A stretch of DNA of 64,000 nt from Nocardioides sp. IC4_145 (lineage in GTDB: Bacteria; Actinomycetota; Actinomycetes; Propionibacteriales; Nocardioidaceae): positions 1 to 64,000 of the forward strand of contig NZ_JAANMS010000013.1 in assembly GCF_011250565.1 (NCBI RefSeq). The letters run 5' to 3'. The first letter of the stretch is position 1; each line of letters opens with the position of its first letter. Of this stretch, positions 17,061-24,216 are shown piece by piece. Under the pieces are notes generated by a model. The model did not search any database. It saw only the letters and a program-made list of their open reading frames with translations, and was not told the DNA's origin. The position numbers and the translations under genes are program-made.

Positions 17061-17969
17061 GTGACCGCCCCCCACCTCAGGCTGGCCCAGGACCCGCACG
17101 ACCGTGTGGCGGTCCACCGCAAGGACGACGCCTGGCTCGCCGAGCGCTGGGCCGACGAGGACACCCGGGTGCTGGTGGTGTCCGGGACCCGCGTGCGACC
17201 GGCGGACGGGCGGGTCGCCTGGGTGCCGCCGTCACAGGCGCCCGACGGGCTGCGGGTCCTGCTGGGGGAGCGCGAGGGGCGGGCGTGGTTCGCCGTCGTC
17301 ACTGGCCCGGAGGAGGCGAAGGGGGACGCGTCCTGGTTGCCGCTGCGCGGCCTGCTGCCGTCGCTCTCGGACGACAACCTCGCGGTCGCGCCGTTGGTCC
17401 TCCACGCGCTCGGTCTGGCGGAGTGGCACTTCGCGACGCGCTTCTGCCCGCGCTGCGGCGGTCGCCTCGAGGCGACCGCGGCGGGTCACGAGCTGGTGTG
17501 CACGCAGTGCGGGAAGTCGCAGTTCCCCCGCAGTGACCCGGCGGTGATCATGGTCGTCACCTCGGGCGAGCCGGGGGCCGAGGACGAGCGGTGCCTGCTG
17601 GGGCGCCAGGCGATGTGGCCGGAGGGGCGCTACTCCACGCTGGCCGGCTTCTGCGAGCCGGGCGAGACGCTGGAGGACGCCGTGCGCCGGGAGGTGGCCG
17701 AGGAGACCGGCGTGGTCGTCGGCGAGGTGGAGTACTTCAGCAGCCAGCCGTGGCCGCTGCCCGCCAGCCTGATGGTCGGCTTCGTCGCCCGCGCGACCTC
17801 CACCGAGATCACCGTCGACGAGGTGGAGATCGAGGACGCCCGCTGGTTCACCCGCGCCGAGATGCGCGAGCAGGCCACCTCCGGCGAGCTGGTGCTCCCC
17901 GGCGGGGTCTCCATCAGCCGCTCGCTCATCGAGCACTGGTACGGCGGGACGCTGCCCGGCCAGTGGTGA
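17061..17969 (+). CDS. nudC: NAD(+)/NADH diphosphatase NudC
   Basis: A 302-residue Nudix hydrolase that splits NAD(H) to NMN(H) and AMP and, in other bacteria, removes NAD caps from RNA. A four-Cys zinc ribbon (CPRC near 129 and CTQC near 149) precedes the Nudix domain. The Nudix box begins GFCEPGETLEDAVRREV and continues EETG. It is followed by the NudC-specific SQPWPLP motif. GTG 17061 starts about 50 bp after the Zur boxes. It is followed by a palindromic repeat and the convergent mycoredoxin gene. The same gene order, nudC-mrx1-uvrD2-whiB7, is known in mycobacteria. Confidence 0.92.
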   Translation: MTAPHLRLAQDPHDRVAVHRKDDAWLAERWADEDTRVLVVSGTRVRPADGRVAWVPPSQAPDGLRVLLGEREGRAWFAVVTGPEEAKGDASWLPLRGLLPSLSDDNLAVAPLVLHALGLAEWHFATRFCPRCGGRLEATAAGHELVCTQCGKSQFPRSDPAVIMVVTSGEPGAEDERCLLGRQAMWPEGRYSTLAGFCEPGETLEDAVRREVAEETGVVVGEVEYFSSQPWPLPASLMVGFVARATSTEITVDEVEIEDARWFTRAEMREQATSGELVLPGGVSISRSLIEHWYGGTLPGQW

Positions 17970-18006
17970 TCGCCCCGCCGCCGGTCGCGCCGGCCGCCGT
18001 GGAGCA

Positions 18007-18076
18007 TGTAACGGACAGTTCGCCACTGTGTAGGCACGCTGCAACGTGCCTACAGAGCAGCGAACTGTCCGTTACA
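18007..18076. repeat. Palindromic dispersed repeat, copy 1 (between convergent genes)
   Basis: A two-tier hairpin. The outer arms (18007-18022 with 18061-18076, core ACGGACAGTTCG) pair over 16 bp. The inner arms TGTAGGCACG (18029-18038) and CGTGCCTACA (18045-18054) pair over 10 bp with a 6-base loop. The 6-base internal loops are partly mismatched. A second copy at 62511-62578 is almost identical in the opposite orientation (about 4 differences over 70 bp). It lies between the stops of nudC and the mycoredoxin gene, so it may also act as a two-way terminator. Confidence 0.9.
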
Positions 18077-18130
18077 AGTCCGGCGGGGGACGCGGGCAGC
18101 TCGAGCCCGGGCGGGCTGGGCCGCCGCGGA

Positions 18131-18379
18131 TCAGGCCAGCGCGGCCAGCTTCTCCTTGACCTGGGCGAGGGAGGGGTTGGTCTGGGCGGTGCCGTCGGCG
18201 TAGACGAGCGTGGGGACGGTCTGGTTGCCGTTGTTGGCCGACTCGACGATCTTCGCGGCGTCGGGCGCCTGCTCGATGTCGACGACGTCGTAGGTGATGC
18301 CCTCGCGGTCGAGCTGGCTCTTGAGCCGGTGGCAGTAGCCGCACCACGGGGTCGTGTACATCGTGAACTGGCCGCTCAT
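18131..18379 (-). CDS. mrx1: Mycoredoxin-1 (glutaredoxin-like)
   Basis: An 82-residue thioredoxin-fold protein with the active site CGYC (C13, C16) directly after the first strand. A cis-Pro TVPT motif follows. It matches mycoredoxin-1, which reduces mycothiol mixed disulfides in actinomycetes. The length is standard. It is divergent from uvrD2 (74 bp) and convergent with nudC, the same company it keeps in mycobacteria. A role in redox repair under stress fits the nearby whiB7 and DNA-repair genes. Confidence 0.92.
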   Translation of the reverse strand: MSGQFTMYTTPWCGYCHRLKSQLDREGITYDVVDIEQAPDAAKIVESANNGNQTVPTLVYADGTAQTNPSLAQVKEKLAALA

Positions 18380-18453
18380 CTGGACTGTCGCCTCCGGCGT
18401 CTAGGGTCTGGAACACCGATCAAACCACCGTTCCCCAGGAGTTGTTCCCTTCC

Positions 18454-20475
18454 ATGACCGGCCCCGACGACCTGCTCGCCGCGCTCGACCCGGAGCAGCG
18501 CCGGGTCGCCGAGGCGCTGCGCGGCCCGGTGCGGGTGCTGGCCGGTGCGGGCACGGGCAAGACCCGCGCGATCACGCACCGGATCGCGTACGGCGTCGCG
18601 ACGGGTGTGTACGCCCCGACCGAGGTCCTGGCGGTCACGTTCACCACCCGCGCGGCCGGCGAGATGCGCGGGCGGTTGCGCACGCTGGGGGCCGGGGGCG
18701 TGCAGGCGCGCACGTTCCACTCCGCGGCGCTGCGCCAGCTGCGGTACTTCTGGCCGCACGTGCACGGCACCGAGCTGCCCCAGCTCATCGAGTCCAAGAT
18801 CGGCCTGCTCGCGACCGCCGCCCGCCGGCAGCGGATCTCCGCCGACCAGGCGCTGCTGCGCGACCTCGCCTCGGAGGTCGAGTGGGCGAAGGTGAGCAAC
18901 GTCCAGCCCGACGACTACCCGCGGGTGGCGGCGGCGCGCGGGCGCAGCGTCACCAACCTCGACCACCACGCCGTCGGCCGGGTGTTCAGCAGCTACGAGG
19001 ACGCCAAGCGCGAGTCGGGGCGGATGGACATGGAGGACGTCCTGCTGCTGACCGCCGGCATGCTCGCCGAGGACGAGCGGGTGGCGGCGCAGGTGCGCCG
19101 GCAGTACAAGTTCTTCGTCGTCGACGAGTTCCAGGACGTCTCGCCGCTCCAGTCCGCACTGCTCGACCTGTGGCTCGGCGGCCGCGACGAGCTCTGCGTG
19201 GTCGGCGACCCGGCGCAGACGATCTACTCCTTCGCCGGGGCCAACGCCGACTACCTGCGCGACTTCCCGAGGCGCTATCCCGGCACCACCTCGGTCGAGC
19301 TGGTCCGCAACTACCGCTCCACGCCCCAGGTCGTCGACGCGGCCAACACGCTGCTCGCCGGGACGCCGAGCCAGGGCGTCGACCTGCGCGCGCAGCGGCC
19401 GTCCGGCCCGCCGGTCACCTACTCCGCCCGGCCCGACGAGGTCGCGGAGGCCGAGGACGTCGCCGCGCGCATCCTCAAGCTCCGCGACGCCGGCCGCCCG
19501 CTCGGCGAGGTCGCGATCCTGTTCCGCATCAACGCCCAGTCCGAGGCGTTCGAGGAGGCGCTCGCGGCGCGCCGGATCCCGTACGTCGTCCGCGGCGCCG
19601 CCCGCTTCTTCGACCGTCCCGAGGTGCGCGAGGCGGTGACGCGCATCCGCGGCGCCGCCCGCTCCGGGGAGGGCGTCGGCGTCGTCGACACCGTCACCGC
19701 GACGCTGGCCGGCATGGGCTGGACGCCCGAGGCGCCGGCGGCCCGCGGCCAGACCCGCGACCGCTGGGAGTCCTGGCAGGCGCTGGTCGACCAGGCGTCC
19801 GAGTTCGAGGCCGGCGGGGGAGACCTCGAGGCGTTCGTGGCCGACCTCGACCGCCGGGCCGCCGAGCAGCACGCGCCGGTCGCCGACGGTGTCACGCTGG
19901 CGACCTTCCACGCCGCCAAGGGCCTGGAGTGGGACTCGGTCTTCCTCTGCGGCCTCCAGGACGGCACGCTCCCGATCACCTACGCCGACACCCCGCTCGC
20001 GGTCGAGGAGGAGCGGCGACTCCTGTACGTCGGCATGACCCGTGCCCGCCTCGACCTCGCGCTGTCGTGGGCGGCTGCGCGCAACCCGGGCGGCCGCGCG
20101 TCGCGGCGGCCCTCGCGGTTCCTCGACCCGCTGCTGCCGGAGGAGTCCCGCGCGCAGGACCAGCCGCGGCGGCGCAAGGTCGCCGGCTGCCGCGAGTGCG
20201 GCAAGCCGCTGACGAGCGCCATCGAGAAGAAGCGCGGCCGCTGCCACGACTGCCCGGCGTCGTACGACGAGGAGCTCTTCGAGCGGCTGCGCACGTGGCG
20301 CAAGGAGCGGGCCGACTCCGAGTCGGTGCCGGCGTTCGTCGTCTTCACCGACGCCACCCTGCAGCTCATCGCCGAGCACAAGCCGCAGACGCCCGAGGCG
20401 ATGCTGCGGATCAGTGGTATAGGCCGCTCGAAGGTCGAGAAGTACGGCGAGGACGTGCTCGACCTCGTCGGCTGA
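18454..20475 (+). CDS. uvrD2: ATP-dependent DNA helicase UvrD2
   Basis: A 673-residue superfamily I 3'-5' helicase. Walker A GAGTGKT is at 31-37, VVDEFQDVS and GDPAQTIYSFAGAN follow, and FHAAKGLEW lies in the second motor domain. A tetracysteine motif (C579, C582, C597, C600) and a C-terminal HRDC domain (about 605-673) identify UvrD2 rather than UvrD1 or PcrA. In M. tuberculosis UvrD2 is essential. ATG 18454 was chosen; an in-frame TTG at 18442 directly abuts AGGAG and is a poor start. It is followed by the whiB7 leader. Confidence 0.93.
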   Translation: MTGPDDLLAALDPEQRRVAEALRGPVRVLAGAGTGKTRAITHRIAYGVATGVYAPTEVLAVTFTTRAAGEMRGRLRTLGAGGVQARTFHSAALRQLRYFWPHVHGTELPQLIESKIGLLATAARRQRISADQALLRDLASEVEWAKVSNVQPDDYPRVAAARGRSVTNLDHHAVGRVFSSYEDAKRESGRMDMEDVLLLTAGMLAEDERVAAQVRRQYKFFVVDEFQDVSPLQSALLDLWLGGRDELCVVGDPAQTIYSFAGANADYLRDFPRRYPGTTSVELVRNYRSTPQVVDAANTLLAGTPSQGVDLRAQRPSGPPVTYSARPDEVAEAEDVAARILKLRDAGRPLGEVAILFRINAQSEAFEEALAARRIPYVVRGAARFFDRPEVREAVTRIRGAARSGEGVGVVDTVTATLAGMGWTPEAPAARGQTRDRWESWQALVDQASEFEAGGGDLEAFVADLDRRAAEQHAPVADGVTLATFHAAKGLEWDSVFLCGLQDGTLPITYADTPLAVEEERRLLYVGMTRARLDLALSWAAARNPGGRASRRPSRFLDPLLPEESRAQDQPRRRKVAGCRECGKPLTSAIEKKRGRCHDCPASYDEELFERLRTWRKERADSESVPAFVVFTDATLQLIAEHKPQTPEAMLRISGIGRSKVEKYGEDVLDLVG

Positions 20476-20573
20476 GGGCGTTTGCGCAGGTCAGCCGAGA
20501 CGGGGCCGGGCACGCCCGGGCAGCCGTAACGGTTGCCCCGGAGACGGTTGAAGAAGAAATCGGCGAAATGCCC

Positions 20574-20613
20574 AATAAATGGTTTGCCCCTTACCGAGCA
20601 GGGGCGCTAACTT
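20574..20613 (+). promoter_or_regulatory. Predicted whiB7 promoter with AT-rich upstream box
   Basis: TTGCCC (20584-20589), an 18-bp spacer and TAACTT (20608-20613) form a candidate promoter. The AT-rich stretch AATAAATGG (20574-20582), immediately upstream of the -35, stands out in very GC-rich DNA. WhiB7 is known to bind such AT-rich DNA next to the -35 through its AT-hook to activate its own gene. Transcription would start near 20620, giving a leader of about 390 bases. Confidence 0.55.
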
Positions 20614-20685
20614 CACGTCACCAGTCAACGCGCACGACGGTCCTGACAAGACCGGCGCCCGAAGCACCGAAGGAGGTGGCCCGCG

Positions 20686-20901
20686 ATGAACAGCACCGTG
20701 AACCTGTGGATGACGGCTCAGACCCCGTCCCGCTTCGCCATGCCCACGTGCGGCCACGCCTCGATCGGCGCCACCGGTGTCATCGTCCGCGATCGCCGGG
20801 AGGACTCCGTCCTTCCCGCGGCCATCGCCGGCAAGCGCGACGCGGCCCGCACGCAGGCCTACTTCCCGGGTACCACCGCCTGGAGACCACCGATCTGCTG
20901 A
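20686..20901 (+). CDS. Upstream leader ORF of whiB7, 71 residues
   Basis: ATG 20686 is preceded by a very strong Shine-Dalgarno (AAGGAGGT at 20670-20677). The peptide has two cysteines and no recognisable domain. Its position between the predicted whiB7 promoter and an intrinsic terminator suggests a regulatory upstream ORF whose translation controls transcription into whiB7, as upstream ORFs do in mycobacterial whiB7 leaders. It is longer than I would expect for a pure sensor peptide, so an independent function is possible. It contains CCGCGGCC at 20816-20823, able to pair with the terminator's first arm. Confidence 0.6.
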   Translation: MNSTVNLWMTAQTPSRFAMPTCGHASIGATGVIVRDRREDSVLPAAIAGKRDAARTQAYFPGTTAWRPPIC

Positions 20902-20925
20902 GACTCCTCAGCACCGGCGACCTCC

Positions 20926-20960
20926 AGGCCGCGGAACCCGAAACCCGGGATCCGCGGCCT
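20926..20960 (+). terminator. Attenuator terminator in the whiB7 leader
   Basis: AGGCCGCGGA (20926-20935) and TCCGCGGCCT (20951-20960) are perfect 10-bp arms with a 15-base loop, followed by TTCTGATTTC. It lies 25 bases after the leader ORF stop and 48 bases before whiB7, so it would end transcription before the gene unless the leader folds differently. Confidence 0.7.
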
Positions 20961-21008
20961 TTCTGATTTCCCGCACACCCGCGATCAGAGCAATCAAGGA
21001 GGTGAAAC

Positions 21009-21326
21009 ATGACCATCAGCGTTCTCGACCGCAGCCCTGCAGCGGAGCCCACCCTCGGCCTCCTGCACGACCAGGCGGCCTCGGTGGACGACGAGCTGCT
21101 GCCCTGCCGGGTGAACAACCCCGAGCTGTGGTTCGCCGAGTCCCCGTCCGACGTGGAGCACGCCAAGGCCCTCTGCCAGGAGTGCCCGGTCCAGGCCCTG
21201 TGCCTCGACGGGGCCCTCGACCGCCGCGAGCCCTGGGGTGTCTGGGGCGGACAGCTCTTCCTCCAAGGAGTGGTGATCCCCCGCAAGCGGCCCCGTGGCC
21301 GTCCCCGCAAGAACGACGCCGCCTGA
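21009..21326 (+). CDS. whiB7: WhiB7 iron-sulfur transcription factor
   Basis: A 105-residue WhiB-family activator that binds a 4Fe-4S cluster and the primary sigma factor and turns on intrinsic resistance to ribosome-targeting antibiotics. The four cluster cysteines are C33, C56, C59 and C65. The GVWGG turn is at 77-81. An AT-hook (RGRPRK, 96-101) near the C-terminus distinguishes WhiB7 from other WhiB proteins. A good Shine-Dalgarno (AAGGAGGTG) precedes ATG 21009. Expression is predicted to be controlled by autoactivation and by attenuation in the leader. Confidence 0.95.
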   Translation: MTISVLDRSPAAEPTLGLLHDQAASVDDELLPCRVNNPELWFAESPSDVEHAKALCQECPVQALCLDGALDRREPWGVWGGQLFLQGVVIPRKRPRGRPRKNDAA

Positions 21327-21336
21327 CCGGCGGCCG

Positions 21337-21361
21337 GCACCCGCAGCACCCGCAGCACCCG
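21337..21361 (+). repeat. Short tandem repeat, 9-bp unit
   Basis: The unit GCACCCGCA is present 2.8 times just after the whiB7 stop (units at 21337, 21346 and 21355). It is probably a simple slippage product in the whiB7 3' region. Confidence 0.6.
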
Positions 21362-21395
21362 ACCAACATCCCTCACTCACGACAAGGACGTCGCG

Positions 21396-21560
21396 ATGAA
21401 CCACCTGACCGTAGAGATCGCCCGCGCGCACATGGACGCGCGCCTGGGCGAGGCGACGCGAGCCCGCAGGTCCTCCCAGCTGGCCCGCTCGATCCGGAAC
21501 CACCGCAAGGCCGAGCAGGCCGTGCAGCAGGCCCGGACCGCCCTCGCCCGAGCGCTCTGA
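21396..21560 (+). CDS. Small basic protein A, 54 residues (tandem paralogue)
   Basis: Too short for usual gene calling but well supported. ATG 21396 has an AAGGA Shine-Dalgarno at normal spacing, and a paralogue of exactly the same length follows at 21623. The product is rich in Ala, Arg, Gln and Glu, is probably one long amphipathic helix, and ends AQQAR-type then ALARAL. It starts 69 bp after whiB7 on the same strand, so it could belong to the WhiB7 operon. 33 of 54 residues are identical to the paralogue. No function is known to me. Confidence 0.7.
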   Translation: MNHLTVEIARAHMDARLGEATRARRSSQLARSIRNHRKAEQAVQQARTALARAL

Positions 21561-21622
21561 GCGCGCTTGACACCCGAAGGACCGACCTCGCCATGACCAC
21601 CGACCCGAACCGGAGCACCGAC

Positions 21623-21787
21623 ATGAATCTTCTCCACGAGAACCTGGCCCGCGCACAACAGGCCGCGCGCCTGGGAGAGGCGCAACAGTCCCGCCGCGGC
21701 CACGAGCTGGCCCGTGCCCTCCGCCTGAGCCGCAAGGCCGAGCGGGCCGCGCAGCAGGCGCGCCTCGCCCTGGCCCGTGCCCTCTGA
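21623..21787 (+). CDS. Small basic protein B, 54 residues (tandem paralogue)
   Basis: Paralogue of the 21396 gene. ATG 21623 has CCGGAG seven bases upstream. An in-frame ATG at 21593 would add ten residues, but the start at 21623 makes both paralogues 54 residues and aligns them end to end. Shared blocks are ARLGEA (15-20), RKAE (37-40), QQAR (44-47) and the terminal ALARAL. Conservation without gaps, and with different codons, indicates selection on the protein. A strong terminator follows at 21826. Function unknown; possibly a nucleic-acid or ribosome-associated stress peptide. Confidence 0.72.
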   Translation: MNLLHENLARAQQAARLGEAQQSRRGHELARALRLSRKAERAAQQARLALARAL

Positions 21788-21825
21788 CGCGGACCGACCT
21801 CACCCTGATCGCGGGTGATGCAAGA

Positions 21826-21862
21826 GAGGAGCCCGGCACCACGAGGTGGTGCCGGGCTCCTC
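21826..21862 (+). terminator. Strong hairpin terminator after the small-protein pair
   Basis: Perfect 16-bp arms (21826-21841 and 21847-21862, GAGGAGCCCGG...) enclose a 5-base loop. There is no long T tract, as is common in actinomycete terminators. It closes the whiB7 and small-protein transcription unit. Confidence 0.8.
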
Positions 21863-21895
21863 GGCGTCCCCGGCCGGTCTCGTTACCCTCGGACG

Positions 21896-22075
21896 ATGGA
21901 CGACCCCGAGCTGCCGCGCACGTGCGCCTGGTGTGGCCGGCAGGAGACCGACCTGGTCCGCAGCCTCGCCTGGACGACCGCGATCGAGAACGGCCGACCC
22001 CGCACCTTCTGCGACACCTGCTCCCGGGAGCACCTCCGCGCGATGGAGGGCAAGCTCGACAGCGAGCACTGGTAG
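21896..22075 (+). CDS. Small zinc-ribbon protein, 59 residues
   Basis: ATG 21896 opens a 59-residue protein with CAWC (C10, C13) and CDTC (C39, C42), a four-cysteine zinc knuckle. The C-terminal 15 residues are an acidic helix. It starts 33 bp after the terminator. The real start must be 21896, since an upstream extension would read through the terminator. No recognised family; small zinc ribbons of this kind are common next to DNA-repair genes in actinomycetes. Function unknown. Confidence 0.7.
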   Translation: MDDPELPRTCAWCGRQETDLVRSLAWTTAIENGRPRTFCDTCSREHLRAMEGKLDSEHW

Positions 22076-22135
22076 CGGCTCGCCGCCTGTGGAGGACCGT
22101 TCGCGCGCCCCGCGACGCCGTGTGACGCTGCCGGC

Positions 22136-22960
22136 ATGAGCCGCACGCTGCGCCCCGGACTGGTCGTCGCCCGTCGCGACGACGGGCACCTGCAGGTCGG
22201 GCTCGACCCGCCGCGGCGAGTGGTGCTGCCCGACTCCCCGGAGGTACGCCGCGTGCTCGACGCGGTCGTCCGCGGGACCCGGCCCGAGGGCGGCCCGGTG
22301 GCCGACCGCGTGCTGGCCGCGCTCGGGGCGGCGGACCTGCTCGTCGACGCCCGGCCGCGGGGGAGCGCGTCGGTCGAGGCCGCCCGCGCCCGGCACGGCG
22401 ACGACGCGGCCCGTCGGCTAGCGCGACGGGCGGCGACCTCGGTCTCGGTCGACGCGCCGCCGGCCCTGGTCGACCAGGTCGTCCCGCTGCTGGTCGCCGC
22501 CGGCCTGCGGGCGACCAAGCCGGGTCCGGGGAGCGTGCACCTGGTGCTGGCGCACGGCGTGGTCGCTCGCGACCGGCTCGACGGCTGCCTGCGGGCGGGC
22601 GTCCCGCACCTGGCCGTGGCCGGTCACGAGGGCGGGTGCACGGTCGGCCCGTTCGTGGTGCCCGGGCGGACCGGCTGCCTGCGGTGCGCGGACGCGCGGC
22701 GTGCGGAGGCCGACCCACGGCGGGCGGTCGTGCTCGAGCAGCTCGCCCGGGCCCCCGCGGCTGCCTGCGACCCGGTGGTCGTCGCGCTCGCGCTGGCCTG
22801 GGCGGTCCGTGACCTGGTCGCCTGGGCGGAGGGCGACCGGCCCTCGACCTGGGGTGCGGCGTACGAGCTCGGCGGGGTCGTGCCCGACCGGGTCGCCGTC
22901 GACCCGCACCCGCACTGCGGCTGCGCCTGGGCCGACCTCGGGGCCGCCCGCACCGCGTGA
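22136..22960 (+). CDS. Stand-alone TOMM cyclodehydratase/ThiF-like protein
   Basis: A 274-residue protein resembling the leader-binding (E1/ThiF-like) part of thiazole/oxazole-modified peptide systems. The FVVPGRTGCLRCADARR block and the C-terminal HPHCGC supply four cysteines for a structural zinc. No YcaO enzyme or precursor peptide gene is nearby, so it is not an obvious RiPP cluster. A homologous stand-alone gene lies near uvrD2/whiB7 in mycobacteria (Rv3196, from memory), so it is more likely a conserved actinobacterial housekeeping or redox protein. It is followed by a two-way hairpin. Confidence 0.7.
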   Translation: MSRTLRPGLVVARRDDGHLQVGLDPPRRVVLPDSPEVRRVLDAVVRGTRPEGGPVADRVLAALGAADLLVDARPRGSASVEAARARHGDDAARRLARRAATSVSVDAPPALVDQVVPLLVAAGLRATKPGPGSVHLVLAHGVVARDRLDGCLRAGVPHLAVAGHEGGCTVGPFVVPGRTGCLRCADARRAEADPRRAVVLEQLARAPAAACDPVVVALALAWAVRDLVAWAEGDRPSTWGAAYELGGVVPDRVAVDPHPHCGCAWADLGAARTA

Positions 22961-23008
22961 CCACCGACCGACGGTCGCCGACCGCCCGTCGTCAGCGGAG
23001 ACGACGAC

Positions 23009-23038
23009 GGCGGCGCTCCCGCGGAGGGGAGCGCCGCC
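23009..23038. terminator. Bidirectional terminator hairpin
   Basis: GGCGGCGCTCCC (23009-23020) and GGGAGCGCCGCC (23027-23038) are perfect 12-bp arms with a 6-base loop. It sits between the convergent TOMM-like and DUF5679 genes and can serve both. Confidence 0.8.
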
Positions 23039-23070
23039 GGACAGCGTCTCGGTGCGTGGGGCGCGGTGCC

Positions 23071-23229
23071 TCAGGCCTTGCCAAGGATGCGGTTGAGGTT
23101 GGTGCTGCAGACGGGGCACACGGCCTTGGCCATGCGGGTGCCCTTGTCGTTGACCTTGACCTCGCCCTCCGCCTCGCGCTTCTCCTTGCACTTGACGCAG
23201 TAGAACTCGCCGCTCCAGGTCTCCGCCAT
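23071..23229 (-). CDS. DUF5679 zinc-ribbon protein
   Basis: A 52-residue protein whose layout, CVKC (C11, C14) near the start and CPVC (C38, C41) near the end, is that of the DUF5679 family found throughout actinomycetes. ATG 23229 is preceded by AAGGAGG at ideal spacing; a further upstream GTG is not needed. The intervening VKVNDKGTRMAKA segment is the conserved family core. Function unknown; probably a zinc-binding structural protein. Confidence 0.85.
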   Translation of the reverse strand: MAETWSGEFYCVKCKEKREAEGEVKVNDKGTRMAKAVCPVCSTNLNRILGKA

Positions 23230-23421
23230 GACGGCCTCCTTGCCTAGACCCACTCGGGTCTTCCTCGGGTCTCACTCGGTGGTCGCGACGGGACGCAGGG
23301 GATGCCCGCCGGTGTCCCACGGCGAGACGCCGCCGGACCGTTCTCGACGATACGACACCGCGCCGTTCCGGGCCCGCAGGCGCTCCGCGGCCCAGCGGGC
23401 GCCGTCGGTAGCCTGCCGCCC

Positions 23422-24216
23422 ATGGCTGACCTCACCCACCTCCGTCTGGACCGGACCGACGACGGCGTGGCCGTCCTGACCCTGGACAACCCCGACATGC
23501 GCAACGCGATGTCCGACGAGATGACCGCCTCCTGGGTGCGGGCGATCGACGAGCTCGCGGCCGACAGGTCGGTGCGCGCCGTGGTCGTGACCGGCGAGGG
23601 GTCGGCGTTCTGCTCCGGCGGCAACACCGGCTGGATCGCGAGCGAGCCGGACGCGTCGGTCGACTACCTGCGGACCCGGATGATGGCGTTCTACCGCGCC
23701 TGGCTCTCGATCCGGAAGCTCGAGGTGCCGACGATCGCCGCCGTCAACGGCGCGGCCATCGGTGCCGGGCTGTGCCTGGCCCTGGCTTGCGACATCCGGT
23801 ACGCCGCCCGCGGCGCCAAGCTCGGGGCCCCCTTCGTGAAGCTCGGCATGCACGCGGGCATGGCCGGAACCTACCTGCTGCCCAACGTGGTCGGCGAGGC
23901 GCACGCGCGCGACCTGCTGCTGACCGGTCGGGTGGTCCAGGCCGACGAGGCGCTGACCCTGGGCATGGTGTCGCGGGTCATCGAGCCCGAGGGCTTCCTC
24001 GACGAGGTCATGGAGACCGCCCACGGCATCGCCGCGACCGCGCCGATCGCGAGCAGGCTGACGAAGCTGGCGCTGCTCGACGGCGGCCACCGCGACTTCG
24101 AGGCGTGCATCCAGTGGGAGGCGATGGCCCAGCCGATCACGCTCGCCACCGCCGACCTGCAGGAGGGCATCCGCGCCAGCCGCGAGAAGCGGCCCCCGGC
24201 CTTCACCGGCGAATGA
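23422..24216 (+). CDS. Enoyl-CoA hydratase/isomerase (crotonase) family protein
   Basis: A 264-residue crotonase. The oxyanion-hole segments are GSAFCSGGN and NGAAIGAGLCLALACD, and the RYAARGAKLGAPFVKLG block follows. At the position where canonical hydratases have the first catalytic Glu (usually in a PE-x-x-x-G motif) this protein reads APFVKLGM, so it may be a divergent hydratase or isomerase. It is monocistronic with an ATG at 23422. Its role is probably in acyl-CoA degradation; the specific substrate is unknown. Confidence 0.8.
   Translation: MADLTHLRLDRTDDGVAVLTLDNPDMRNAMSDEMTASWVRAIDELAADRSVRAVVVTGEGSAFCSGGNTGWIASEPDASVDYLRTRMMAFYRAWLSIRKLEVPTIAAVNGAAIGAGLCLALACDIRYAARGAKLGAPFVKLGMHAGMAGTYLLPNVVGEAHARDLLLTGRVVQADEALTLGMVSRVIEPEGFLDEVMETAHGIAATAPIASRLTKLALLDGGHRDFEACIQWEAMAQPITLATADLQEGIRASREKRPPAFTGE

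Noticed and set aside
18023..18060. Protein-coding extension through the palindromic repeat
   Set aside because: Open frames through both repeat copies give similar peptides only because the DNA is repeated; the pairing arms explain the conservation better.
22136..22960. RiPP (thiazole/oxazole peptide) biosynthetic cluster
   Set aside because: No YcaO, dehydrogenase or precursor peptide gene is in the neighbourhood; only a stand-alone homologue is present.
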